DNA of 64,000 nucleotides from Thalassospira xiamenensis M-5 = DSM 17429 (lineage in GTDB: Bacteria > Pseudomonadota > Alphaproteobacteria > Rhodospirillales > Thalassospiraceae). Below, in pieces: positions 17,113 through 26,949 of the stretch (the stretch's first letter is position 1; each line of letters begins with the position of its first letter). The notes beneath the pieces were generated by a model that searched no databases, was not told the DNA's origin, and saw nothing but the letters and a program-made list of their open reading frames with translations. A program made the position numbers and the translations under genes. The stretch spans positions 4,286,001 through 4,350,000 of the forward strand of contig NZ_CP004388.1 of assembly GCF_000300235.2 (NCBI RefSeq), in the 5' to 3' direction.

Positions 17113-18075
17113 TCAGGCCGCCTTGCCCGCACGGGCCTTGTCGTTATCACGAGTCAGCATCAGGAAGATATCTTCAAGATCGCCCTCCTCGATCGACAGG
17201 TCGGTAATCGCAAGACCGCAGCCCTGAATGGCGTTGAGAATTTCAGCCATCTGGGTGTTGCTGGGCCGGTAATTCAGCGCGATCTGGTTTGCGGCCTTAA
17301 GCTCAGCACCCCACGGGGTCAGTTCCTCGGGTACGGCATTGAGTGCATTTTTAACTGTCAGAATCAGGGTTTTATGATCGATACGACGCAGAAGACTGCG
17401 CTTGTCTTCATGGGCAATCACATTGCCCTTGTTGATGATCGCAATCTCGTCACAAAGCTCTTCGGCTTCTTCAAGGTAATGCGTGGTCAGAACAATCGTA
17501 ACGCCCGCCTTGTTCAGTTCCTTCACATAGGCCCAAAGCTGCTGACGCAGTTCGATATCAACCCCGGCCGTAGGTTCATCCAACACCAGAACCGGCGGCA
17601 TATGAACCATCGCCTTGCCGACAAGAAGACGTCGACGCATCCCGCCCGAAAGTGAGCGGGAATAGGAATCGGCCTTGTCAGACAGTCCAAGGGCGGCAAG
17701 AATCTCGTCCGTACGACGTTCCGCTTTGGGGACACCATACAGGCCTGCCTGCAATTCCATCGCCTGACGCGGCGTGAAAAATGCATCCAGATTAAGTTCC
17801 TGCGGCACGATCCCGATTGAACAACGCGCAGCACGCATTTCGGTTTCGATATCGTAGCCCCAGATTTTTGCCGTACCGCTTGTCTTGGTGACAAGACCAG
17901 CCAGTATATTGATAAAAGTGGACTTTCCGGCACCATTCGGACCAAGAAGGGCAAAGAAAGAACCGCGTGGAATTTTCAACGACACATTGTCCAGTGCCAG
18001 TTTTTCGCCGTTCGCACCCTTATAGAGCTTGGTCAGCCCTTCGACTTCGATGGCGTAGTCGGGCATTGCAGTCAT
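17113..18075 (-). CDS. ABC-2 type transporter ATP-binding protein (YadG/NodI-like), no adjacent permease
   Basis: 320 residues from ATG 18075, chosen because GGAGA lies upstream; the frame stays open to 18153. The Walker A motif is GPNGAGKST (about residues 45-53), the signature is LSGGMRRR and Walker B is VLVLDEPTAGVD. The C-terminal region of about 90 residues ends with DLEDIFLMLTRD, typical of the CcmA/NodI/YadG class. These ATPases energise ABC-2 exporters, often with a permease gene next door. Here the next gene upstream is on the other strand and the downstream neighbour is a hydrolase, so the membrane partner is encoded elsewhere. Confidence 0.9.
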   Translation of the reverse strand: MTAMPDYAIEVEGLTKLYKGANGEKLALDNVSLKIPRGSFFALLGPNGAGKSTFINILAGLVTKTSGTAKIWGYDIETEMRAARCSIGIVPQELNLDAFFTPRQAMELQAGLYGVPKAERRTDEILAALGLSDKADSYSRSLSGGMRRRLLVGKAMVHMPPVLVLDEPTAGVDIELRQQLWAYVKELNKAGVTIVLTTHYLEEAEELCDEIAIINKGNVIAHEDKRSLLRRIDHKTLILTVKNALNAVPEELTPWGAELKAANQIALNYRPSNTQMAEILNAIQGCGLAITDLSIEEGDLEDIFLMLTRDNDKARAGKAA

Positions 18076-18260
18076 GAATGCGTGATCTCCGCTCTTTTCC
18101 GCGTGGCTTGTTTGCGCTAAGACCATGCGGAAGTGTTGATTGAATATGCGCAATCGGTATCATCCCCATGAAAGCGGGGTCAATGGCTCTTGGACCTGTT
18201 TCAGGCCGATGATCAACCGATGGCAACACCGATGCCTGTGCTAACTGGGAAGCTGGATAT

Positions 18261-18440
18261 ATGAAGATCACCGAAGAAATCAAAGTCGGCAGCCTCAATG
18301 TTGCCTGTGACGGCGGCAAAGGTCACCTTGGCCATCCCACCGTTTACCTCAATCTTGAGGAAAAGGGCGAGGTGGTCTGCCCTTACTGCTCAAAGAAATA
18401 TATTTTCGACAAATCCCAGGCCGAGCACGCAGCCCATTAA
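18261..18440 (+). CDS. Small CHCC zinc-finger protein (zf-CHCC, NDUFS6-like)
   Basis: 59 residues, starting MKITEEIKVGSLNVACDGG. The Zn ligands are Cys16, a His in the GHLGHPTVYLNL segment (His22 or His25) and the pair Cys40/Cys43 in VVCPYCSKKY. This matches the short bacterial relatives of the mitochondrial complex I subunit NDUFS6, common in Alphaproteobacteria. A role in respiratory complex I assembly or Fe-S handling is inferred from the eukaryotic relative. It lies upstream of trpB, 143 nt away, where many relatives carry trpF. Confidence 0.85.
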   Translation: MKITEEIKVGSLNVACDGGKGHLGHPTVYLNLEEKGEVVCPYCSKKYIFDKSQAEHAAH

Positions 18441-18583
18441 TCTATTTTGCCTGACCACAGGTAAAAGGAACCAGCGCCCAAGCTGCCAATATCGTTGATC
18501 CCGGCAGCTTTTCGCTGACTTAATGACTGTCGCATGTCTTTGCCGTCGCGGCATTGTTCGCGGCACATCCACGGGGAAATCCT

Positions 18584-19807
18584 ATGACGTCTGCACCAAC
18601 CGCTCTTAACAGCTATCGTGCCCTTCCGGATCCGGACGGACATTTCGGCAATTTCGGGGGCCGCTTTGTCGCCGAGACCCTGATGCCGCTGATTCTCGAG
18701 CTTGAGCAGGCCTACAAGGATGCCAGGAAAGATCCGGCGTTTCAGAAAGAACTCGACTATTACCTGAAGCACTATGTCGGTCGCGCAAATCCGCTTTATT
18801 TCGCCGAACGCCTGACCGAACATCTTGGCGGTGCCAAGATCTATTTCAAGCGCGAGGACCTGAACCATACCGGCGCGCACAAGATCAATAACTGCATCGG
18901 TCAGATCCTTCTGGCCAAACGCATGGGCAAAACCCGCATCATCGCCGAAACCGGCGCAGGCCAGCACGGCGTTGCAACAGCGACGGTTTGCGCGCGCTTT
19001 GGTCTGCCCTGCACGGTTTATATGGGCTCGAAGGATATCGAACGTCAGTCGCCGAACGTTTTCCGCATGCGCCTGCTGGGTGCCGAAGTCAAACCAGTCA
19101 AATCCGGTTCCTGCTCGCTCAAGGATGCGATGAACGAGGCCCTTCGTGACTGGGTCACCAATGTCGAAGATACCTTCTACATCATCGGGACGGCGGCGGG
19201 TCCGCACCCCTATCCGGAACTGGTTCGCGATTTCCAATGCGTGATCGGCAACGAAGCCAAAGAACAGATTCTTGAGCAGGAAGGTCGCCTGCCCGATCAG
19301 GTAATCGCGGCCGTTGGTGGTGGATCAAACGCAATCGGTTTGTTCCACCCGTTCCTTGATGACAAGGATATCGAGGTGGTTGGTGTCGAAGCTGCCGGTC
19401 ATGGCGTGCACACCGGTAAACATGCCGCCAGCCTGAGCGCTGGAAAACCGGGCGTTTTGCACGGGAATCGCACCTATCTGCTGATGGATGACGACGGACA
19501 GATCAAAGAGGCCGACTCGATTTCGGCCGGTCTTGATTATCCCGGTATTGGGCCGGAACATAGCTGGCTTAAAGATATTGGTCGTGCGCGTTACGAGCCG
19601 ATCACCGACAAAGAAGCGCTGGAAGCTTTTAAACTTTGTTCGGAACTCGAAGGCATTATTCCCGCGCTGGAATGCAGTCACGCCATCGCGCAGATCATGA
19701 AAGAAGCCCCCAAAATGGGTAAAGACAAGATCATTCTCATGTGTCTGAGCGGCAGGGGCGACAAGGATATCTTTACCGTGGCCGAAGCACTGGGAGTAGA
19801 ACTGTGA
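18584..19807 (+). CDS. trpB: Tryptophan synthase beta subunit
   Basis: 407 residues from ATG 18584, with GGGGAAA upstream; a start at 18554 would add ten residues. The enzyme condenses indole with serine to tryptophan using PLP. The PLP lysine is Lys100 in [11 protein letters not shown], and the phosphate loop is [21 protein letters not shown] near the N-terminus is diagnostic of TrpB1. Its stop overlaps the trpA start (GTGA), so subunits of the alpha2-beta2 complex are translated in step. No trpF is seen upstream in this window. Confidence 0.98.
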   Translation: MTSAPTALNSYRALPDPDGHFGNFGGRFVAETLMPLILELEQAYKDARKDPAFQKELDYYLKHYVGRANPLYFAERLTEHLGGAKIYFKREDLNHTGAHKINNCIGQILLAKRMGKTRIIAETGAGQHGVATATVCARFGLPCTVYMGSKDIERQSPNVFRMRLLGAEVKPVKSGSCSLKDAMNEALRDWVTNVEDTFYIIGTAAGPHPYPELVRDFQCVIGNEAKEQILEQEGRLPDQVIAAVGGGSNAIGLFHPFLDDKDIEVVGVEAAGHGVHTGKHAASLSAGKPGVLHGNRTYLLMDDDGQIKEADSISAGLDYPGIGPEHSWLKDIGRARYEPITDKEALEAFKLCSELEGIIPALECSHAIAQIMKEAPKMGKDKIILMCLSGRGDKDIFTVAEALGVEL

Positions 19808-20652
19808 GCGACGCAATCATCGGCGGCCAGGACCGCATCGCCAAACGTTTCGCGAAGCTCAAAGAAGAAGGTCGTGCCGGTCTGGTCACGTTCATCACCG
19901 CAGGTGATCCCGACCCGGAAGCATCGTTTGAAATCCTTAAAGCCCTGCCTGCGGCAGGTGCGGACGTCATCGAACTCGGTATGCCATTTACCGATCCGAT
20001 GGCGGATGGTCCCGCCATTCAGGAAGCCTCGATACGCGCCCTGGCAGCGGGGATGCATATGCGCAAGACCCTGTCGCTGGTCCGCGGTTTCCGTGATCAG
20101 GATCATGAAACGCCAATTATTCTGATGGGGTATTACAACCCGATTTATATTTATGGCGTGGCAGAGTTTCTTGAAGATGCCCGCAATGCCGGTGTTGATG
20201 GCCTGATCGTTGTTGATCTGCCGCCCGAAGAAGACGCCGAGCTTTGCGTCCCGACCGTGGAAAAAGGGTTGTCGTTCATTCGTCTGACGACACCGACCTC
20301 TGATGACAAGCGCCTGTCGAAACTCGTTCAGAATACGTCGGGCTTTGTTTATTATGTTTCAGTTGCCGGTGTTACCGGTGCCGGTTCAGCAACCAATGAC
20401 CAGATTGTTGAAGCGATGGCGCGTCTGCGTCGCCACACGGATCTTCCGATTGCAGTTGGCTTTGGCATCAAGAACGCGACCCAGGCCGCAGAGGTTGCCC
20501 GGCAGGCCGATGCTGCTGTGGTCGGCTCAGCAATCGTATCAAAAATTGCCGAAAGTCTTGACGAAAACGGCAAGGCCACCGATAAGACCGCCTCTATGGT
20601 CACAGGCCTTGTTCGCGAACTTGCAGACGGGGTACGCAACGCGCGTAAATAA
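19804..20652 (+). CDS. trpA: Tryptophan synthase alpha subunit
   Basis: 282 residues from a GTG at 19804 that overlaps the trpB stop by 4 nt; a longer frame back to 19741 lies inside trpB and is rejected. It cleaves indole-3-glycerol phosphate to indole, which is channelled to TrpB. The catalytic Glu57 ([16 protein letters not shown]) and Asp68 are present, as is the phosphate-binding GFGIKN segment. TIM barrel, usual length. It is followed 57 nt later by accD. Confidence 0.98.
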   Translation: MSDAIIGGQDRIAKRFAKLKEEGRAGLVTFITAGDPDPEASFEILKALPAAGADVIELGMPFTDPMADGPAIQEASIRALAAGMHMRKTLSLVRGFRDQDHETPIILMGYYNPIYIYGVAEFLEDARNAGVDGLIVVDLPPEEDAELCVPTVEKGLSFIRLTTPTSDDKRLSKLVQNTSGFVYYVSVAGVTGAGSATNDQIVEAMARLRRHTDLPIAVGFGIKNATQAAEVARQADAAVVGSAIVSKIAESLDENGKATDKTASMVTGLVRELADGVRNARK

Positions 20653-20709
20653 CGCTGCGCGCTGCCGTGAAATGACCGATATAGGCAAAACCAAGGATCA
20701 GTATCCGAT

Positions 20710-21645
20710 ATGTCGTGGCTGACAGAATTCGTCCGTCCCAAGATTCAGAAACTTGTTCGCCGCACCGAAGTGCCCGAAAATCTCTGGCATAAGTGCCCGT
20801 CTTGCGAACAGATGATCTTCCACCGTGACCTGGCAAAGAACAAACATGTTTGCCAGCATTGCGGCCATCACATGCGCATTTCCGCCAAGGAACGTCTGGA
20901 ACTCCTGTTCGATGATGGTAAATACCAGACCATCGAACTGCCGAACGTTCCGGTCGATCCGCTGAAATTCCGCGATCAGAAAAAGTACACCGACCGCCTG
21001 AAAGCAGCACAGGCCAAAGCAACCTATAAGGATGCACTGGCTGTTGCCCACGGGGAAGTCGGTGGCCATGCAACCGTCATTGCGGTATTCGATTTTTCCT
21101 TCATGGGCGGATCGATGGGTACTGCCGTTGGCGAAGGCATTGTTGCGGCTGCCGAACTGGCAACCGTTCAGGATGCGGCCCTCATCATCGTTCCGGCATC
21201 GGGCGGTGCACGCATGCAGGAAGGCATCCTTAGCCTGATGCAGATGGCGCGCACCACGGCCGCGATCGAGAAGGTCAAGGAAAAGGGCCTGCCCTATTTC
21301 GTCCTTCTGACCGATCCGACCACCGGTGGTGTTTCTGCATCCTTCGCCATGCTGGGTGACATCCAGATTGCCGAGCCAGGCGCACAGATCGGTTTTGCCG
21401 GTCGTCGCGTGATCGAAAACACCATTCGTGAAAAGCTTCCCGATGATTTCCAGACAGCAGAATATCTTCTGGATCACGGGATGGTCGATATGGTCGTGCC
21501 GCGCGGTGAGTTGAATGAAACCATCGGTCGCCTGATCGATATGATCCGCCGCACCAAGCCGGGTGCCGCGATCGTTCCGATCAAGGATGCAAAAAAGAAA
21601 CCCGCGAAAAAGGCCGAGACCGAAGGTGACAACGCCAAGAAGTGA
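20710..21645 (+). CDS. accD: Acetyl-CoA carboxylase carboxyltransferase subunit beta
   Basis: 311 residues. A four-cysteine Zn ribbon is formed by Cys29, Cys32, Cys48 and Cys51 (CPSCEQ...CQHCG). The crotonase-like carboxyltransferase core follows, with FMGGSMGTAVGEGI, PASGGARMQEG and TTGGVSASFAMLGD. With AccA it moves the carboxyl group from biotin to acetyl-CoA, the committed step of fatty-acid synthesis. A Lys-rich C-terminal tail ends EGDNAKK. It overlaps folC by 20 nt, the classic trpA-accD-folC order. Confidence 0.98.
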   Translation: MSWLTEFVRPKIQKLVRRTEVPENLWHKCPSCEQMIFHRDLAKNKHVCQHCGHHMRISAKERLELLFDDGKYQTIELPNVPVDPLKFRDQKKYTDRLKAAQAKATYKDALAVAHGEVGGHATVIAVFDFSFMGGSMGTAVGEGIVAAAELATVQDAALIIVPASGGARMQEGILSLMQMARTTAAIEKVKEKGLPYFVLLTDPTTGGVSASFAMLGDIQIAEPGAQIGFAGRRVIENTIREKLPDDFQTAEYLLDHGMVDMVVPRGELNETIGRLIDMIRRTKPGAAIVPIKDAKKKPAKKAETEGDNAKK

Positions 21646-22921
21646 CGCCATTCTTGCGCGTCTGGGCCAGCTTCATCCAAAAGTGATCGACCTTTCATTG
21701 GGTCGGATTACCCGCTTGCTCGACAAGCTGGGTAATCCGCACCTCAATCTGCCGCCAGTCATTCATCTGGCCGGAACCAATGGCAAGGGATCAACGCTGG
21801 CTTACCTGCGTGCCATCTATGAGGCCGCAGGCCTTCGTGTTCACACTTCGACCTCCCCGCACCTTGTTCGCTTTCACGAACGCATACGTCTGGCCGGTGA
21901 ACTGATCAGCGAAGACATACTGTGCGACCTTCTTGAAGAAGTCGAAGCAATCAATGATGGCGAACAGATAACCTTCTTTGAAATCACCCAGGCAGCAGCT
22001 TTTCTGGCCTATTCACGGGTTCCGGCAGACGTTGTTCTGCTTGAAACCGGTCTTGGCGGGCGGGTTGATGCATCCAACGTGATTGATAAACCGGCTTTGA
22101 CCGTCATTACACCGATCTCGCTTGATCATCAGGGGTTCCTTGGCGATACGATTGCCAAAATCGCCTTTGAAAAGGCCGGAATCATGAAGCCGGGTGTGCC
22201 GTGTGTACTTGCGCCTCAAAGCCTTGAGGCATTTGATACGCTTGCCCGCCACGCTGGCGATATAGGCAGCCCCCTGATCACGAATTTCGCCGTTACCGCC
22301 GAGCGCGAGGATGGCTTCACACTTCGTATCACCGAAGAAGAATTTGATCTGCCCTTGCCCGCCTTGCCCGGTCGCCATCAATTCATCAATGCCGCAACCG
22401 CCATTATTGCCGCCCGCAAGGCCGGTATTCCGAATATCGCAGGCCCGGATTTGGCAACGATTTCCCGCGGCATTACCCAAGCCAGTTGGCCCGCCCGCCT
22501 TCAGAAGCTGACCAAAGGCCCGCTGTGCGATGCCATGCCTGACAAATGCGACCTGGTTCTGGATGGTGGCCACAACATCGCCGCCGCAGAAGTCATCGCA
22601 GACTGGCTTTCCCGACAATCCACGAGTGAAACGGTTGTGATTATGGGAATGCTCGACAACAGGGATCCCATCGCATTTCTGCGGCCGCTGGCCCCGCATA
22701 TCGCATCATTTGCCGGGATTCCGATCCCGGGTGATCATGAAGTCCACAGTGCAGAAACATTGCGTGATGCTGCCGTTAAGGCCGGAATTGCCAATGCTTA
22801 TGCCTGTAACACGTTGAATGATGCGCTGGCAGTTCTGAAAAACAGCATCAATCAACCCAAAAGGGTTTTGATTTTGGGTTCGCTCTATCTGGCGGGTGTT
22901 GTTCTGGAAAATCACACCTGA
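21626..22921 (+). CDS. folC: Folylpolyglutamate synthase / dihydrofolate synthase
   Basis: 431 residues from a GTG at 21626 inside the accD 3' end; this gives the family's usual length. The ATP-binding loop GTNGKGST is near residue 50, and the Mur-ligase-type core has FEITQAAAFLAY, LLETGLGGRVDA and LDGGHN. It adds glutamate to dihydropteroate and to folates. The translation start is not certain because the Shine-Dalgarno is weak; coupling to accD translation is likely. Confidence 0.93.
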   Translation: MTTPRSDAILARLGQLHPKVIDLSLGRITRLLDKLGNPHLNLPPVIHLAGTNGKGSTLAYLRAIYEAAGLRVHTSTSPHLVRFHERIRLAGELISEDILCDLLEEVEAINDGEQITFFEITQAAAFLAYSRVPADVVLLETGLGGRVDASNVIDKPALTVITPISLDHQGFLGDTIAKIAFEKAGIMKPGVPCVLAPQSLEAFDTLARHAGDIGSPLITNFAVTAEREDGFTLRITEEEFDLPLPALPGRHQFINAATAIIAARKAGIPNIAGPDLATISRGITQASWPARLQKLTKGPLCDAMPDKCDLVLDGGHNIAAAEVIADWLSRQSTSETVVIMGMLDNRDPIAFLRPLAPHIASFAGIPIPGDHEVHSAETLRDAAVKAGIANAYACNTLNDALAVLKNSINQPKRVLILGSLYLAGVVLENHT

Positions 22922-22938
22922 ACTGACACATCCGGCAA

Positions 22939-23721
22939 TCAGATTTCCGGCAAACGCACTTTGCTGTGTACCGCGGATGAATTGCCGCCGCCCATACCAC
23001 TACCACTTGATGACCCGTCATCATCTTTACGCAGGCGAAGACTGCCAGCTTTGTGCACCTTGCGCCGGTCGCCGGTTACACCGGGCGGCAACCCACCCAA
23101 AGCAGTCTCTTGCGAAACCTGATTTCTGACTTGTCCGATCCGATCATAACGTTCGGCTTCACGCCGAACATTACGACCAGCAACCCATGTATAACCCAGC
23201 ACATAAAGCAGAAATCCACCAACCCCGATGGTCAGGGTCAGGAACTGCAAAACTGGCAGGAAGCTTCCGAATAGCTGTCCGCCGCCGTAAATCATGAAAA
23301 TGCAAACCGCCGCTACGGGTGCCAACGCAAGAAAGAATATCCCGCGCACCTTGTGACGGATCGGCCCGTAATGCATCAACATCGCATAAAACAGATACAT
23401 CAGCGCGATGAACACGACGAGCTTGATCAGCAGCACAAAATGGTCGGCCGCAGGAAGGCGCTGATTGCGATCATAAACGCCAAAAACCACGAACAGACCG
23501 TGCAGGAAAAACCCGAAAATCCCAAAAGTAATCAGAAAGCGCAGCCACGAGGACACGCTAAAAAATCTGCGCCATCCCGATCCGTTGGATCGCGCAACCC
23601 GTTCAGCTTTCCTGATTTTTTTGTGCCGATTTGCCAGCTTCATGTCGTCATGAAGCTGGCGCGTCGGTTCTGCGGTTTCAATGCCGATGCCTTGCGGCTT
23701 GAAAACCGGTTTATCTTCCAT
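22939..23721 (-). CDS. Four-helix membrane protein of unknown function
   Basis: About 260 residues if it starts at ATG 23721 (MEDKPVF); the frame stays open to 23898 but the added stretch does not look conserved. A charged N-terminal segment (HKKIRKAERVAR) is followed by four hydrophobic helices at about residues 57-82, 93-115, 123-145 and 152-180. An 80-residue cytoplasmic-type tail is basic and then Ser/Gly-rich (GSSSGSGMGGGNSS). I do not recognise the family. It is convergent with folC (17 nt between stops). No catalytic motif is visible. Confidence 0.6.
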   Translation of the reverse strand: MEDKPVFKPQGIGIETAEPTRQLHDDMKLANRHKKIRKAERVARSNGSGWRRFFSVSSWLRFLITFGIFGFFLHGLFVVFGVYDRNQRLPAADHFVLLIKLVVFIALMYLFYAMLMHYGPIRHKVRGIFFLALAPVAAVCIFMIYGGGQLFGSFLPVLQFLTLTIGVGGFLLYVLGYTWVAGRNVRREAERYDRIGQVRNQVSQETALGGLPPGVTGDRRKVHKAGSLRLRKDDDGSSSGSGMGGGNSSAVHSKVRLPEI

Positions 23722-24020
23722 CGCCGGCAATGACCGGTTCTCCCGTTTCCCAGAGCGAAGTTGCACCACCATCAACCATATCAATCCCTTTGCATCCTGA
23801 TAAGCCCAAAGCGACATGCTGCCGTAAATGGCAGGAATCATATCCTGATCAAAATTTCGTTTTGATTTCGATATGATATTGGAGACGCCTGCAACCAACT
23901 GACAGGCTCCTGTCAGGAGTAAAGCCAGAAACAGGCGGTATATTCCCGCTTTCGACGATGCCCCACTCGACTTAGCCGACCGGATCGGGCATTCTGCGGA
24001 CCATCAAATCAAATGAATGA
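23722..24020. other. Intergenic region between the membrane protein and polA
   Basis: About 300 nt between divergent genes. It includes a possible N-terminal extension of the leftward membrane protein (23722-23898). The stretch before polA has several overlapping ATGs (24013, 24017, 24021) but no clear Shine-Dalgarno. No hairpin or known motif stands out. Confidence 0.4.
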
Positions 24021-26861
24021 ATGAGCATTAGACGCATGACAGATTCTGCGCCATCCACCAGCAAATCCCCCCGCCGCGTCGTTCTGGTTGACGGGTCCGG
24101 CTTTATCTTCCGGGCCTTTCACGCCTTGCCACCAATGACAAGCCCCGACGGTACGCCGGTGAATGCAGTGTATGGCTTCTGCACCATGCTGATGAAATTG
24201 CGCGAAGACACCAAGCCTGATCACATGGCGGTTATCTTCGATACCAAGGGAAAATCGTTCAGAAACGATTTCTATCCCGAATACAAGGCGCACCGTCCGC
24301 CGCCCCCGGAAGAATTAGTCCCCCAGTTCGGGCTTATCCGTGATGCAACGCGTGCCTTCAACCTGCCTTCGATCGAACTTGAAGGGTACGAGGCCGATGA
24401 CCTGATCGCGACCTATGCCCGACAGGCTGAAGCCGAAGGTTCCGATGTGATTATCGTGTCTTCGGACAAGGACCTGATGCAACTTGTCACGGACCGGGTG
24501 CAAATGTTTGATGCGATGAAGAATCGCACCATTGGCGCGCCGGAAGTTCTGGAAAAATTCGGCGTCACACCGGATAAGGTCATTGATATCCAGGCATTGG
24601 CTGGCGATTCCGTTGATAACGTACCCGGTGTGCCCGGCATCGGTATCAAAACCGCAGCCCAACTGATTGATGAATATGGCGATCTGGATGGCTTGCTGGA
24701 ACGTGCAGGAGAAATCAAGCAACCCAAACGCCGTGAAAAATTGATCGAGAATGCCGAACTGGCTCGCATTTCGCGCGATCTGGTGACCCTCAAAACCGAC
24801 GTTCCGGTTGTCGAGAAACTTGATGGTTTTGAGCTGCGCGAACCTGATCCTGATGTTCTTTTAAGCTTTGTTTCAACACATGGCTTTAAATCACTGATTT
24901 CTAAAATAAAGGCAAAGTTCGGTGGCTCTGTTGATGCAGACGGCGTTGTGGAGCCGGGAACCGGTGTCAATGATATCAGCGTTGAAAAGGCAGAATATGA
25001 ATTGATGCAGGATGAAGATCGCCTAAAGCACTGGATTTCAATGGCCGAATATGCCGGTACGGTTGCTGTCGATACCGAAACCACATCACTGAATGCCCAT
25101 CAGGCCAAACTGGTTGGCATTTCGCTTTCGACCGAACCGGGCAATGGCTGCTATATCCCTGTTGGGCACGGACAGGGTCATGGTGAAAGTGGCGAAGCAC
25201 AGGGTGGATTTGATTTTGATGCCCCCGCCGAGGCACCGACAGAAATCGAAGTGCCAAAGCAAATCCCGCTGGATCGCGCGATTGCCTTGCTCAAACCCCT
25301 TCTGGAAGACCCGGGTGTTCTCAAGGTCGGCCAGAACCTGAAATACGATATGATCGTATTGTCCCGTCACGGCATTAATGTCGCCCCGATAGACGACACC
25401 ATGGTGCTGTCCTATGTTCTGGACGGCACAAGCCACGGCCATGGCATGGATGAATTGGCCGAACTGCATCTGGATTACAAACCGATCAAGTTTTCCGATG
25501 TTTGCGGATCAGGCAAAACACAGATCACCTTTGATCAGGTCCCGCTCGACAAGGCGCTTGATTACGCCGCCGAAGACGCCGATATCACGCTGCGCCTGCA
25601 TCGACTTCTAAAGCCGCGGATTGCACAGGAACACATGGCCAGCGTTTATGAAACGCTGGATCGGCCACTCGTCCCTGTACTGGCCAAAATGGAGAGCCTT
25701 GGCATCCGTATTGATGCCGACAAGCTCAAAACCCTGTCGAATGACTTTGCCAAGCGGATGGCTGCCCTTGAAGAAACCATCCATGAAATGGCCGGTGAAC
25801 CGTTCAATCTGGGCAGCCCAAAACAGCTTGGCGAAATCCTGTTTGAAAAGATGAGCCTGCCGGGCGGGAAAAAAACCAAAACCGGTGCATGGCAGACCGG
25901 CGCGGACGTTCTTGAAGCATTGGCGGCTCAGGGACATGACCTGCCGACCAAAATCCTTGAATGGCGGCAGCTTTCAAAGCTCAAAAGCACCTATACCGAT
26001 GCTCTTGCCAATCACATTAATCCTGAAACCGGCCGCGTCCACACAAGCTACGGCCAGACCAATGTGAATACCGGTCGCCTTTCGTCAAACGATCCCAACC
26101 TGCAAAACATCCCGATCAGAAGCGAGGAAGGCCGTAAAATCCGTACCGCCTTTATCTCGGAGCCCGGCTGTAAACTGATTTCTGCCGACTATTCGCAGAT
26201 CGAGTTGCGCCTTCTGGCGCATGTGGCCGAAATCGATGCCCTTCGTGATGCCTTTAAAAACGGCGAGGATATCCATGCCGCCACGGCATCCAAGGTGTTT
26301 GGTGTTCCGATTGAAGGCATGGATCCGATGGTCCGCCGCAAAGCCAAGGCCATCAATTTCGGCATCATTTACGGGATTTCGGCCTTTGGCCTCGCCAACC
26401 AGCTTGGTATCCCGCAAAAAGAAGCCAAAGCCTTTATCGAAGCCTATTTCGAAATTTATCCCGGCATTCGCGATTATATGGAACAGGCAAAAGACTTCGC
26501 CAAAAAGCATGGCTTTGTCAGAACTCTGTTTGGCCGTCATATTCATATCAACGGCATTAATGATAAAAACGGGATGCGGCGAAGCTTCGGCGAACGTGCG
26601 GCCATCAACGCCCCTATTCAGGGCGGTGCCGCTGACATCATCAAACGCGCCATGATTGCCGTTCCCGGTGCCCTTCTTGATGCGGGGCTTAAAACCCGCA
26701 TGCTGCTTCAGGTTCATGATGAATTGATTTTCGAGGCCCCCGAAGATGAAACCGAAAAGGCCGTTAAGGTGATCCGCGAGGTTATGGAAAATGCCGCACA
26801 CCTGTCCGTACCGCTTATCGCAGATGCCGGTATCGGGGATAGCTGGGCGGATGCACACTGA
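24021..26861 (+). CDS. polA: DNA polymerase I
   Basis: 946 residues if it starts at ATG 24021; ATG 24036 (MTDSAPSTS) is an equally possible start. It has the N-terminal 5'-nuclease domain (VLVDGSGFIFRAFHALPPM), then a 3'-5' exonuclease domain that retains its acidic motif (AVDTETTSLN), so proofreading is probably active. The C-terminal family A polymerase carries motif A DYSQIELRLLAHV, motif B RRKAKAINFGIIYG and motif C QVHDELIFE. It fills gaps and removes RNA primers. Monocistronic; ends at a strong bidirectional terminator shared with dapB. Confidence 0.97.
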   Translation: MSIRRMTDSAPSTSKSPRRVVLVDGSGFIFRAFHALPPMTSPDGTPVNAVYGFCTMLMKLREDTKPDHMAVIFDTKGKSFRNDFYPEYKAHRPPPPEELVPQFGLIRDATRAFNLPSIELEGYEADDLIATYARQAEAEGSDVIIVSSDKDLMQLVTDRVQMFDAMKNRTIGAPEVLEKFGVTPDKVIDIQALAGDSVDNVPGVPGIGIKTAAQLIDEYGDLDGLLERAGEIKQPKRREKLIENAELARISRDLVTLKTDVPVVEKLDGFELREPDPDVLLSFVSTHGFKSLISKIKAKFGGSVDADGVVEPGTGVNDISVEKAEYELMQDEDRLKHWISMAEYAGTVAVDTETTSLNAHQAKLVGISLSTEPGNGCYIPVGHGQGHGESGEAQGGFDFDAPAEAPTEIEVPKQIPLDRAIALLKPLLEDPGVLKVGQNLKYDMIVLSRHGINVAPIDDTMVLSYVLDGTSHGHGMDELAELHLDYKPIKFSDVCGSGKTQITFDQVPLDKALDYAAEDADITLRLHRLLKPRIAQEHMASVYETLDRPLVPVLAKMESLGIRIDADKLKTLSNDFAKRMAALEETIHEMAGEPFNLGSPKQLGEILFEKMSLPGGKKTKTGAWQTGADVLEALAAQGHDLPTKILEWRQLSKLKSTYTDALANHINPETGRVHTSYGQTNVNTGRLSSNDPNLQNIPIRSEEGRKIRTAFISEPGCKLISADYSQIELRLLAHVAEIDALRDAFKNGEDIHAATASKVFGVPIEGMDPMVRRKAKAINFGIIYGISAFGLANQLGIPQKEAKAFIEAYFEIYPGIRDYMEQAKDFAKKHGFVRTLFGRHIHINGINDKNGMRRSFGERAAINAPIQGGAADIIKRAMIAVPGALLDAGLKTRMLLQVHDELIFEAPEDETEKAVKVIREVMENAAHLSVPLIADAGIGDSWADAH

Positions 26862-26892
26862 TCAGTTCAATATCCAGATCCTTAATCATGAC

Positions 26893-26922
26893 AAAAGCCC
26901 CGGCAGTACTGCCGGGGCTTTT
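26893..26922. terminator. Bidirectional terminator between polA and dapB
   Basis: A perfectly palindromic 30-nt stretch: AAAAGCCCCGGCA (26893-26905), GTAC loop, TGCCGGGGCTTTT (26910-26922). It has a T-run at either end and sits between convergent polA and dapB. Confidence 0.9.
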
Positions 26923-26949
26923 GCGTAAAATGCATCGATTGGCGATGGT

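Noticed and set aside
20698-21651. 317-residue open frame antisense to accD
   Set aside because: Fully covered by the well-supported accD gene and lacks a start region or known motif.
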